The position numbers were made by a program, and so were the translations under genes. A stretch of DNA of 64,000 nt. It comes from Timema cristinae (lineage: Eukaryota; Arthropoda; Insecta; Phasmatodea; Timematidae). The notes beneath the pieces are model-generated. The model worked only from the letters and a program-made list of their open reading frames with translations, was not told the DNA's origin and ran no database searches. Below, in pieces: positions 34,888 through 45,639 of this stretch. The DNA lies in NCBI GenBank assembly GCA_039000515.1, contig JBCFYV010000001.1, positions 50,631,673 to 50,695,672 of the forward strand, given 5' to 3'. The first letter of the stretch is position 1; every line of letters begins with the position of its first letter.

Positions 34888-34935
34888 TATACATACACAC
34901 ATACATAAGTTACATACACACATACATTACATACA

Positions 34936-34966
<31 letters not shown>

Positions 34967-35055
34967 CATACATACATACATACATACATACTACATACAT
35001 ACAACATACATACATACATACATACATACATACATACATACATACATACATACAT
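34888..35055 (+). repeat. TACA tetranucleotide microsatellite
   Basis: About 40 units of TACA/CATA with a few interruptions. It marks the place where the left copy runs into the gap. The YIHT/YVCM repeat peptides encoded on either strand are an artefact of the repeat. Confidence 0.95.
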
Positions 35056-35734
35056 GCTTATGAACACTCCACTCCAAGTTTTACTTTTTTGCCAGAAGTG
35101 TAGTTTCCTAGCAAATTTTGACAGAGGGCATCTCCAAGACTTTATGCTTAATCAGTGCAGTCCTAATTGGTACTTAACTTTCCCTAATGTAGGGGATCTT
35201 GTTATTCGACCCTACCCTCGGCCATGACGTTCTCGCAGTTGATAGACGAGCTCATATGGGCAAGAAACAGTATAAAGGCTGTCACCTATTAACCTGGCAG
35301 GTATATATAGAAGTAATAGATCTATATGAGTTAACATTAGAATTAATTGTCTGGTGTACTGAATTATTCTAGCTATGTACTTAACGAGTTTGTTTGTTAT
35401 GAGCTTTGTTATGAGCCTTTATAACTTTAAAAGTTATCCTATTGCTGTGCAGGAGTGGCCTGTTTAAAACCGTTGAGCTTTGTTAGATGCCTAGTTCTTC
35501 TATTTGTGGGAATTCACTACTCAATGTTGACAGTCTGATTAAGTTAATTATATGCTTTCTAATATCGCACCATAAAGATCCATTAATATTAATATGAAAC
35601 TCAGTGAATCAGACAGCCTGTTTTATGTGTGTTAATTAACTCTTAAAATGATAGTATTAGCTAAAAGGTCTATTTATTGAGCCTAATTAACTGTATATTA
35701 TTGCTTGCTTTCTCTACCACTTTCTAAATTTTGT
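35056..35734. other. Unique non-coding sequence
   Basis: First sequence beyond the duplicated segment; no gene, RNA or transposon end recognised. Confidence 0.5.
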
Positions 35735-36180
35735 ATAATAGTACTACCTAGCACGCCCTCTCGCCCCAGTTTGGCCTTTGACCCAAAAGTGGAGAGAGTG
35801 TGTATTGTGATGATTACTTAATGTTTTGTGGCTCTCTGATTGGCTGTTGGCTTTCCCCTCCCCTCTCCTCACCACTGGCCCCTTTCCAATGTTCCAAATT
35901 TGTTTATTCTTGTCCAAACTTGTTTATTCTTGTCCAAACTTGTTTATTCTAGTCCAAACTTGTTTATTCTTGTCCAAAGTAGTTTACTTTGTCAAAACTT
36001 GTTTTTTATGTGTGCTCATTGGTTTTTAGGATTGGGATGGGCGATGGAGTTTATTTTATTTATTGTAAATTTATTTATTTATTTGTGTGGGAGTTTATTT
36101 AATTTAATGCTATGCAGTCCACGCGTCGGGCGCTCCTCCCTCGGCATCGCTGACTAGGGAGGGAAAATGCAGCTCGAACC
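35735..36180 (+). repeat. Dispersed repeat DR1, plus orientation
   Basis: Matches 47640-47990 in the opposite orientation: CTACCTAGCACGCCCTCTCGC at one end, CTCTCTGATTGGCTGTTGGC in the middle and GGGCGCTCCTCCC...GACTAGGGAGG at the other. Includes five copies of a ~21-bp repeat (ACTTGTTTATTCTTGTCCAA, 35893-36000). No protein similarity; possibly a solo LTR or other non-autonomous element. Confidence 0.65.
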
Positions 36181-38899
36181 TTTCCCGATGGCCACTTAGC
36201 GTAAAGTAGGATGAGTTGTGAAATCACAACCTGCTCCTTTGTCACTGATCCTCTGACGTCACATTCACAACCTGTTCCTGACAGACGAAAGGAGCTGTTC
36301 CTTCTTGTCACTGGTCCACGGATCAAATACACGCTGTAACATGTCCGGAGTAAACTAGTTCTTCACCTCTCTGTCACAGGCAGCCCTGTAACAGATCCAG
36401 AGCAACCTTGTTCCTTTATTCTCCAGAAATATTTTATTTTAGAGCAGTCGTACATTTGAAAGGAAGTGGATGATTTGTATTCTTGTCACATCACTGAAAT
36501 CAGGTGTGGCGCAACCTTACTTATTATATAGGCCTAGCTTAGAGGTGGTTTGGGGAGTCACAAATTAATTTTTAAGGAGAAAGTTTTCGTAGTACAAAAC
36601 ATGATTTTCACAACACAAGCACAGTATGTGATGTATTCTCACAAGAAATTGTTACGTTGATGATTAACAATGAAGGGACCCACTTTGTGGTAAAATTATT
36701 TAAGGCAAGGGTCAGCGATCTAATGACTGATTTAATCTAGTCCATAAAGTATTTTGCAAACAAACTATTTGTTCAAAAAATTGACTTAATAGCTAAATAA
36801 TAATTGGGAAATCTAAAATTGAACTTTATTTTGTTCTACTTTTTTGCTTTACTTTTTTCAAATTAGTCAAACTTCTTTTAAACTCATAAAGCCCACGATA
36901 TCAAAAAGGTTGCTAGCCTCTGGTCTCTGGTTTACTCTCACACTAGAATGGACTGCCGATGACAGGGAGATCAAGGTTCAATTCCGGTTGGGTGCACTGA
37001 GGGTGATTTGTAGCATTTAGCTATAACGAGTATACAAATAAAATAAATCAAACATACCCCATCATACTGCAGCTGACATAAACAAGGAACACTAATGCGA
37101 GTTACTATCAAACACACCTACTCTACCACACGTCGGATTTAATACTGACCCTCGATTGTACAATTGGCCTGTGCCAAAGATCTTGGTGACAAAAAACTTT
37201 TGTTGTGAAGATGTTCTACTCACCCCTAGTTTAGGAGGAGCTTCGAACTCTAAAGGAATTTCTCGATGTACGTGTCTGATTCCCGAATATTCCATGTGTG
37301 TGTGTGTGTGTGTCCTTATTCCATCGTTCTTTTTTCTGGGTTGCGTTGAATATATAATGACGTCTGAGCAATCAGACGTCACTCTTGGACTTTATCTGGT
37401 TGGGAGCAGGAGAAGCTCTAGCTTCGATTAATATAAAATGTAAGGTCAAAATTTATATTCGGCTTCACTAATATTTCTTATTTAAATCATGTAAATTTCT
37501 TAGTCAAAATTCTTTTTGGTAATGATATTTTAAATTTATAATAATTGGAAATATGCTCGACTTCACTTCTAAGTCAATTAGTAACACGATCGATACATTT
37601 ATATCGATGATAGATATTTGCTTGTTCTTCGATAATTAAAAAAAATCTACTATAAACTTTGGGATGTTTACGATATGTTACCATTAACAAAAGAGTCTAT
37701 CTTGAATCTCATGAATATTGTATTATTTGGTCTTTCGATTATAAATTTAAATATGTTCATGGATTTAGTAATGCTTCTAGAATTAAATGATAGTTTCTTT
37801 TATCCATGACGTCTCAACATTAACTTTTGCAATTTATTGTTATTATGGTAAAATTGTATAATTGTTTACAAAAAAAGAAAAGGGGAAGTAAATATTTGGG
37901 TAGAATTCTAGATAAATATTTTGTGGTCTAGGTGTGTATTCTAAATTTTTAGGAGTAATATTTTTTAACGATCCAGTTAAGGATAACTTATTTGAGGATC
38001 TATTTTTCTCTTGTAACAAATGAACTCGTAACTAATTCTCTTGATATTGTTTTTTAAGTGATCAATGCCATTTTACAGTAATGGGTTAATTTATGATAAT
38101 GGCGATCTAACTAAAAGATTAATTTTTGTTGAATAATATAAATCCTGTAGGTTTTCCATATATATTATTGCTTGCATATCTCGTGTATGTCATTTTGTCG
38201 CATTATATTAATTATATATTTTCTCAAAGGATTGATTTCCTGTCAAATAAATACCAACAAAAAAACATTTCATATTCTTATTAATAACTTTTAATCCACC
38301 ATATCCTAGGTATTTTATTATATGTTGTGTTATAGATGGAGTCCTTATTTTGGTGTACCTTTTTTTTAGATTAATTTTCATTCTCTTATCTATTTCTGGA
38401 GATAGATCTTTTTCGTACTAAACTCCGCAACGGGTGGGAGTTGCGGGGTCTGAGTTTTGAATGTTTGGCTACAGACAGTCAAAGCAAAGAACTCCAAGTA
38501 CTCGCTCCTATTGCCCCATTTTGCTCCATTATTTTTTTGTTATATTTGGACCTCCTGTATTCTCCTTAATCTTGTTAAGGAGGTTTCAATTTTTTCTAAC
38601 AGTTTTCAACTCTCATTCCAAACAAATGTGGGTGCACTTCCTCTAGAATCAACCATCTTCATCCCTAACACATCGGCGTAATTAGTATAAATGAATATTA
38701 CCCGAACGGGCAATAAACGCGGTGCTAAAAAACTAGGCTGGGAGTATGTACGAATATAGTAACTGTGACAAAAAGGAGCAGGTAAAAGGAACAGGTCCAG
38801 TGGTGGAGCAGTGACAGATTGATCCTGCTCCACTAAAGGATCAGTCTTTCCCATCCCTAGCGTAAAGTGTGAGAAATGGTTCCCAGCCGTAAGACCCCT
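36181..38899. other. Mostly AT-rich non-coding stretch with SINE fragments
   Basis: Holds an S1 fragment with box B (36935-37047, AAGGTTCAATTCCGG), a GT microsatellite (about 37297-37312) and an S1 3' end (38630-38735, CCGAACGGGCAATAAACGCGG). No gene recognised. Confidence 0.55.
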
Positions 38900-40160
38900 A
38901 TCACTTCCCTACCCTCCCTTCCCCCTGGCAATGGGTTTTCCCATTGTCACCACACCTCCCCCTTCCAACATCTATGTGGTTATATTTTTTTCTCCGCAAC
39001 TAAAGAGCATTTACACAACACTGATTATGCACAACCAGGAGCCTTTGAATCCTCAATTAGGGGCCGCTATCCCCACCAAAAATGTTTACTAAAATTGTTT
39101 ATATGGTATCCTCCGTTGAAATGCGTGGTTGTAGGTATCAGCCATGCACCGGAGGAGTAAGGTAGAAACGCTCCAGTTCTGGAGAGGGAAACTAGTGACA
39201 GTACACATCAGAGGAGAATCAAACCCCGACCTCCACTGCCAAGGTTACAAGCACCCTTTTCAAGATAAACGTGTGGTAGGATTGATTAAGAAAATGTTCT
39301 GGAGGGAGAAATACCTACAGTTTACACGGCAGGGATTTGATTTCAACCTTTTCTACCAGAACTAGATGAGCCTGATATTTGATGGCGTTCACACTGGAGT
39401 TTTAACTTCGATATCTCGCCCCCCCATCCCTCAGGCAATAGGGTTTCTCGGTGTTGTCATTGCAACCTTGGTGCGACAAGAAAAGTCGTTACAGAAATAG
39501 AACACGATCTTGAATGATGTTGATATTGGTTTTCCCTGATGACTCATACCTGGTGCCAGTTTGTTTCGTTACGACAAATCGAGATATGGATTAATCGTGA
39601 CCTTGAAACCGTGAGTTAATACACGAAGTCATTGACCCTGGTAGCCCTCCCCCCAAAATGGACTTTCCCAATGACGTCATCGCAATGTCACAAACCCCTC
39701 CCACACCCCTTCCCCATCTATGTGGTAGTGGGTTTTTCCCGGTGACTCATACCTGGTGCTAGTTTGGTGGCTTGACAAGACGAGTCGAGACAAATATATC
39801 GTAATCTTAAAACCTTGAGCTAATACCCCCTCCCCACCACCTTCCCCATCTATGTGGTAATGGTTTTTTTTTCTGGTGACTCATACCTACCATCAGTTTG
39901 TCGGCTTGACAAGACGAGTTGAGACAGGAATAGATCGTGAACTTGAAACCGCGAACTAATACACGAGGTCATTGACCCTGGCAACCCTCCCCCGGCAATG
40001 GGTTTTCCCGACGACGTCATTGCACTGTCGCAACCCTGATTACTCATATCTGGTGCCAGTTTGGCATCTCAACAAGACAAGTCAAGACAACAATAGATCG
40101 TGACTTTGAAACCGTGAGCTAATACAAGAGGTCATTGATCCTGTTCATCTCGTACCACGT
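38900..40160 (+). repeat. Block of degenerate direct repeats, module ~130-200 bp
   Basis: The module GACTCATACCTGGTGCCAGT recurs near 39541, 39741, 39876 and 40039. Between copies, related strings recur in the same order: GACAAGACGAGT, ATAGATCGTGA, TTGAAACCGTGA, GTCATTGACCCTGG, CCCTCCCCC, GCAATGGGTTTTCCC, GACGTCAT, CCCATCTATGTGG. The block directly precedes the decayed virus-like frames at 40250-41380. Large DNA viruses and virus-like transposons often carry such repeat blocks, but the link here is inferred. Confidence 0.6.
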
Positions 40161-40249
40161 GACGTAGCTCGAGGGAGGAAGTGGTAGATATATAGGGGGC
40201 CCACTCGATCATCTATTTATAAGCGTTTGTAGAGTGGTTCAAGATGGAC

Positions 40250-40660
40250 AATTTTTAGTAGTTGGTAAATATTGTTGACGCCGTGCATACCGTAAAATTG
40301 TTTTATCTAACCGTTGATCAAAATTACTTGGTGAATAAATTAAAAGCGGTCAATACAAATTTTGGGAGACGCCTAATAGCCTATCTAGATGGCAAATTTT
40401 GTATATTTTTACCTTGTCGTTTTGGTACTCTAACAGATGAAGACTTATGAGAGCTTAGTAACGAAAAACTGGTATTTACCTGCGATGGAGTAAATCCTGG
40501 TTCACCTACCATTGTGAACTTTTGGCGCGTTTTAGAGAGGGGGCAGAAGAGTCAAGAGGTTGACAACAAACAACAACATCGGGCAGCTGGGAAGTTAATA
40601 CATGTGCACCGTATTGTACTGTGGAGCCTACAAACCGTACATTACGTTTAACGGTCTGGT
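40250..40660 (+). pseudogene. Decayed reading frame 1 of the virus-like locus
   Basis: One frame stays coding-like across the interval but is broken by stops near 40255 and at 40448-40450, and ends about 40650. The open part 40262-40450 (62 aa) contains GKFCIFLPCRFGTLTDEDL. No family recognised. GC and codon character differ from the AT-rich surroundings. A TTTATAAGC motif, similar to late promoters of some arthropod DNA viruses, lies just upstream (about 40217-40225). Confidence 0.4.
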
Positions 40661-40669
40661 ACGCTCACC

Positions 40670-40858
40670 ATGTTTAGAACCGGCTATATTAACTTAATGT
40701 TTGTAGGTCACACGATTGCCGGGCGTCTCTATATGACAGTAGAAAATATTCACAGTGTTGCTGTCAGCGATAGCCATGTAATTTACAAAGTAGTGAACCA
40801 TGACGGAGAGGAGAGGAGCTACATCGAGTTCTGCGACTCTACCTCTCCCACTAAATAG
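40670..40858 (+). pseudogene. Short reading frame 2 of the virus-like locus
   Basis: 62 aa, with hydrophobic start INLMFVGHTIAG and VIYKVVNHDGEERSY. Not recognised. It lies between two other coding-like frames in the same orientation and may be the end of a gene or an independent small one. Confidence 0.3.
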
Positions 40859-40920
40859 CGACTGGAGTACTACCCTACGAGAGAATCGATAAGTCTTACC
40901 TGTGTGATATAACATGTTCT

Positions 40921-41358
40921 GTGTACAATTTCCGCAAAGGGGACGTTATGGCCGTGTTACCCAGGCCACCACCACACTTCATAGCTCCACACCACCCGCC
41001 ACTGTCCTTCACGACACCACAGCCAGCTTCGCCACCCCCAGACTCACCGGCGTACCCGCCACCAAAATCGTCTGCTTACCAGACATCAGAGTACTCACAG
41101 CCAGAGCCTCCCACGTGCCCACAACCAGAGTCGTCTGCCTACCAGACAGTAGAGTCAGCAGAGTCACCCACGTGCCCCCCACTAGTGGAGGAGGGAGTAA
41201 AATCCGAAGAACCAATAAATCTCGAGGATTTAACAATGTACACAATTTATTCATATGATAAAATTATGGGTGAAACGCCCGATGACTACATAATTGGTCT
41301 AGGCAGTTTCGGTAACGTCTTCCTTTCAAAGTCTGCCTATTATTTGGATTGTGAGTAA
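40921..41358 (+). pseudogene. Proline-rich protein ending in a protein-kinase-like glycine loop, truncated
   Basis: The 145-aa frame begins in a long Pro/Ser/Thr-rich tail (residues ~15-95, with repeats such as SSAYQT and PTCPQPE), then TIYSYDKI, and ends IIGLGSFGNVFLS, matching the kinase ATP-binding loop GxGxFGxV. The stop comes ~10 residues later, before the catalytic lysine could be placed, so only the start of a kinase domain is present in frame. Coding-like fragments continue downstream in shifting frames to ~41815. Kinases occur in large arthropod DNA viruses; origin as an old viral insertion is inferred. Confidence 0.4.
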
Positions 41359-42319
41359 TGTAAATCCAAACCACGCTGTATGATATATTTCGGAGGACAA
41401 AGTGTGATGTTTAAATGTGAACTTAAAAAAACTAGGTGTGCTCATATTGTCGTAGCACTCTGCTGACGTTATTGAAGCTAGCGGTAACATTTTTAAAAAC
41501 GTGAGAGGGGTACGCAGTTTGTGAGTAAAGAGCATTGCTGCTTGAGGGGAGTGTTTTTTTCTCGCAGGGATATTCCTTTCGCTGCATCTCCATTGCCATT
41601 GTGCCATTTAAATGCGGCATTTGTGAAGGGTCCTACGCAAAGTTCTCTGATCCTATTCGACACTAACATCAATGTCATGAAACTTCTCCAAATCCTGCTC
41701 ACCAGGGTGCCAGTTGGGATGAGGGGGTATTGTGCAGTGCGTTAGACCTGACCGAGAAAGAGGAATACAATCGTGTCAGGGGATTAAATGAACTTGAAAG
41801 AAACTAAAGTTATAACGTCGTGCTAAGAGGCCAACAATGAAATGAACGTTATTGTACTTAAGGGTGTTGGAAGAGTAAGAATGCCAGTTAAAAACTTTGG
41901 AGACATTGTCAATATGCGTTTTCTAAGCACCTCTCAGCGTGTCATGAACTGTTTTGGAGGTGACTTCTACTCACTTGATAGATGGTAGAAGAGATAATAT
42001 TCTCTTCTTGTGTTTGTTTTATTAGGTAAGCGAGTGATTATATGTTTTCTCTTGCTATCACAATTATATCATTCATGTTGCACTATAAACTTAATTACCT
42101 GTAGTGGTTACAAGACCTAAATAATATTGCTGCTTGTAAAAAAAAAACTATATGTTGTTATGGCTGCACGTTATGAATGTTTTAAATTATTCAATTGCTG
42201 ATTGTCAATAAATAAACTAGCGATAGAATATTGTTATTTTTTTTAATCACTAAAATATGTTGGTTGGAGAATAAAAGACAGTAGCACACAGCTAGTGCAC
42301 TAGTGCTAGCACTTCTTTC
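41359..42319. other. Stretch between the two decayed coding blocks
   Basis: Contains short coding-like pieces on the plus strand up to about 41815 (for example LTEKEEYNRVRGLNELERN), all frame-broken, then AT-rich sequence. No intact gene. Confidence 0.35.
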
Positions 42320-43482
42320 ACGTGGAATCACATTTGTGCTCGTTCTTATGATAAAGTGGCCCACGACACTCATGGTAAAAGTACGAGCACTTAAATGCGG
42401 CAGTCAAGGATATTATTACATCAAAATGGTTTTCTTTATCTTTGTAAAAATACAAATAGGTGGCCCATTAAAGGAATTTTCGGAAGGATTAGGCCCCTCA
42501 TATAGGACTTGTATCCCCGACCTTCCTTGAACACTATGATTTTGTATTCGGAGAGGTATGTTTGAATTTGTTTCAGTTCAGTTATTTCACCACCTTTCAA
42601 AAGATTCACACGGGCATCACGGCATAAATTTTCTCCTTTGTATTTTTTAATATTGCGGCCCTCCTTTATATGCTTATAGGTGTTCATGTCCATGCATCCT
42701 AGTTCTCTTTAACGTCACACACAGCCTTGGCGACAATCAATGCACGGGCAAGATAAAGTGTATCATCGCCATTTTGAATCATAATTATCCCTTTGTTATT
42801 ACGGTTATATAAGCTAGTGGGAGTGAATTTATCACATCTATGATTACCCCTCTCGCACGGATTCTTAAAGTGGTGTAACTTGACATAAAAGGGGGACGAA
42901 GTGAGGAACGAAGCATGCTTTGTATCACTCGTTCTACATTAGAGAGCACAGCGTTGGCGTCAAGTTGATCTAACCGCCTAAACGAGACAAATACAGGTCT
43001 TGACGAGGGTATGTGTTGACTAATAGTAGACCTACGTGATCCTCGCTACTAACTCCATGGTCCTGGAGATGCCCTAGCAAAGCATTTATTTTCTCCTCAA
43101 GCCAGGTTTGAGCATCATGATCGCTCTCTGGCGTTTCTAATTTTATAATAAATTCCCAAACGATATAAAAACGCTTTAATTTTTTAATTCTCTCCTCGAC
43201 GATTTGAAAAGGGACACATTTGGACAATGCTCCACCAACCTGAATTACTGGGCAACTAATTCTGGGTGGGGTGGTGATGAGAGACTGGCTACTGCCAAAT
43301 CCAACACTGGGATGTGGATTACTCTGTTCACCCACTCTCCAGCTTGTGGTGGGGGTCCTGGAGGTGGTGGAGGCGGGGCAGTGTCTCTTTGTACCGATGG
43401 TGGTGCAGCTCCCACCGAGAGTAGGGAGCCGACATTTCCACCCTCCATTGAAATTAAAACACGCAAGCATGAATTCAAACAC
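42320..43482 (-). pseudogene. Decayed N-terminal region of a virus/Maverick-type DNA polymerase protein
   Basis: Minus-strand fragments in the expected order but in several frames: HGVSSEDHVGLLLVN, then VSFRRLDQLDANAVLSNVE, then IIMIQNGDDTLYLARALIVA, then GEITELKQIQTYLSEYKII, then HFDVIISLTAAFKCSYFYHE followed by a C/H-rich stretch ending EHKC. From memory, this succession is the N-terminal part of large arthropod proteins bearing a protein-primed family-B DNA polymerase (Maverick/Polinton or adintovirus type). The polymerase catalytic motifs are not present. At least three frameshifts and several stops show it is an old, dead copy. The upstream ORF part (43482-43230) is Pro/Ser-rich and unassigned. 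Confidence 0.5.
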
Positions 43483-44779
43483 ATGTCAAACTATTTTCAA
43501 AGTAAAACTTGAAATATAATTGATCTAATATATTTATTCTATTTTCTGAAAACTAACGGTCTTTTTTTCTCTTTAAATGATATCACAAAATAATTAATAC
43601 TTTTCATTTTCAAACTACTTTTGTTATTTATATTATATGGTGTTACAACTTTTTGATAAACATAAAAGCTTTAACTGAATCCAACATTCACAAAGTGTGT
43701 ATAATAAATACACTTGAACCCTAGAACATGTACAAAATACATTCCAGTGCAGTTAATTTATGACAATGAAATTTTAAACCTACATTTTCACCCATGCCAG
43801 TGAATCGAACCTGCGACTTTTGGCTCAGCAAACAAATATAGGGTTTTCTCTCTTTTTAATAATTGTCTAAAGCAAAAATTTAATTTCCCCGTTTAGTTTT
43901 TATGCTGGTACATATTTGAATGCCTGTAAAAATATCTGTATACTTAAAACACATTTGAAACATTATATATACATTATTCCGTTTTAAATTCAGATAATTA
44001 CTCATCAGTAAACACTTTTTTGCTCTAAATTGACTTCCAATGCCATCTGTAATCTCTATAAGTAATCAGGTTTACCTTAACCACTCTAATAATTTTAAAA
44101 AATCTAGCTTTAAATAATGTATTTAGGAAAACATGTCTTAACACAAATAGGTAAAAGTAGATATTGATGTTAGAGAGTAATTTTTAATTGTCAGAATTAA
44201 GTTTTCTATTGGTAGAAATAATTTGGTTTTAGAATTAAATAAAACCTTTTTTCATTGAATATTATAATTTAATTTAAATCCGTTACCTTTTTCCAGCCTA
44301 AAGCTCAGGCCACTTTTTTATTCATAAAATGCTAATAACTTAAAAAATTAGGATATCCACAAATCGGGGGCCACTGGCTGTTAATTTATCAGACCAACAT
44401 TTTTACCGTGTTGGGAATCTAACCCGGGACCTATAGCTTAGTATACAAATATGCTATCAAATGCACTAAGATGGCGGTTAATTTGATCCACCACATTGAA
44501 AACGCAACTAAAGTGACAATAATAATTTTCTCTCTCTTTCTCTGGATTTGAATGTTTGTAATAATAACCTTCTATACCATGAATATAAGAGCTAATATTC
44601 TTGAAACGGACAGCTGACAGGTTTTGGTATGCGGCGAAACAACAGTGGTTTTGGGGAAGAAAGGGCGCAAATAACGCTTGGGTAATAAGATTTCTATTTC
44701 CAAGCTAGTGGCTATAGTAAAGTTACTTGTAGATAGTACTAAAATAGGTTCTTTAGTAATTAAAGAGTGACAAACTTAC
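43483..44779. other. AT-rich stretch with tRNA-like SINE remnants
   Basis: Box-B-like motifs on the minus strand at ~43800-43830 (CAGGTTCGATTCACTGG) and ~44400-44470 (GTCCCGGGTTAGATTCCC) mark tRNA-derived repeats. No gene recognised. Confidence 0.45.
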
Positions 44780-45057
44780 ATATCAGGTGGTCTATCACGT
44801 CAAATTCACCCCAAACATCAGGCAAACCATTGATAATATTTCCACTTGCTGTGGTATGGACCTGTGGGCTGAAGCCTGCCGGCGTGAAGATAGTGGTGAT
44901 TTGCAGAGCACTGACCGCTTCAAGGAGCTGCACCGGTATAGGGCCCATCTCCACTTCATAGCTTTCAAGGGGCGGCCCAGCACACATGCCGCTAAATCCA
45001 CTGAGGGTGCCTCGTGGTACCTCAGGCCGGCGTCCATCCCATATGGATCCCAGTAAT
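44780..45057 (-). CDS. Possible internal exon of an unrecognised gene
   Basis: 278 bp, clearly richer in GC than its flanks, bounded on the minus strand by a good acceptor (TTTATTTAATTCCAG, ending at 45058) and a perfect donor (GTAAGT, 44779-44774). One frame is open throughout and reads LLGSIWDGRRPEVPRGTLSG through to DVWGEFDVIDHLI; a second frame is also open, so the frame is not certain. I do not recognise the protein. Exon-like pieces lie upstream at 45139-45270 and 45341-45394. Confidence 0.35.
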
Positions 45058-45138
45058 CTGGAATTAAATAAATACAAATTAATTATTATCGTGGGGAAAA
45101 ACCACTGCCTATTCTCTAAATCTATAGCAGGACGCTAA

Positions 45139-45394
45139 TTACTCATGGACCAGTCGCCATCCACAGGCAAATTCCATCCCTTCGCTATTAAGAGCTAAAG
45201 GGTCCAGGCTATCAGACACTGCAGGCATTGGGGGTACGTCTTCTTGACAGTCTATCAAAGGAACAAATACCTCAGTACACCAAAGACGTAATAATAAAAT
45301 TAGCTACCATTAAAATATACAAAACGCTTTTAAAACATACCTGAATTATCCAATTTTCCAACGCGTGAAACTCATTTCGATGTTTATCACTCAT
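45139..45394 (-). CDS. Possible first exons linked to the 44780-45057 exon
   Basis: On the minus strand an ATG at 45394 opens MSDKHRNEFHALENWIIQ, ending at a consensus donor CAG|GTATGT (45341/45340). After a 70-bp AT-rich intron an acceptor at about 45271 would continue in phase with VFVPLIDCQEDVPPMPAV and end in a stop at 45139-45141. A link to the exon at 45057 would need a donor inside this piece, and none is good. So either a tiny two-exon gene or unrelated fragments. Product unknown. Confidence 0.28.
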
Positions 45395-45639
45395 TACTAT
45401 AATGACCGAATGTAATGATTTCAAGGTCTATCTATAGTCGCTTCAAGGGGGTGTGCTGAATGTAAAGGTGGCGGCTTTTTATTGGTCCATAATATAGTTT
45501 CAGCATCGGTGGTTGCCCGATCCGTGTAAAACATAATGGATTTATAGTTAATCGACAAGAGTGCTAGCTCTCCCGGAGAGCATGGACGGGTCACTCCGTT
45601 GCTAGCTAGGGATATCCGATATACCATCAAGAACCGTTA

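Larger units (their letters stand above)
22191..34890 (+). repeat. Second copy of the 1-12499 segment (large direct duplication)
   Basis: Position 22191 aligns with position 1 and the match continues to the TACA microsatellite near 34888, where the first copy meets the gap. Feature order is identical. Differences are SNPs, homopolymer indels, one missing 47-bp unit and a ~255-bp insertion at about 34556-34811. The match may extend further left than the window shows. Confidence 0.95.

Noticed and set aside
34782..35063. Open frames of YIHT and MYVC repeats on both strands
   Set aside because: Translation of the TACA microsatellite.
35826..36157. 67- and 105-aa frames with FILVQTCLFLSK repeats
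   Set aside because: Derived from the 21-bp repeats inside dispersed repeat DR1.
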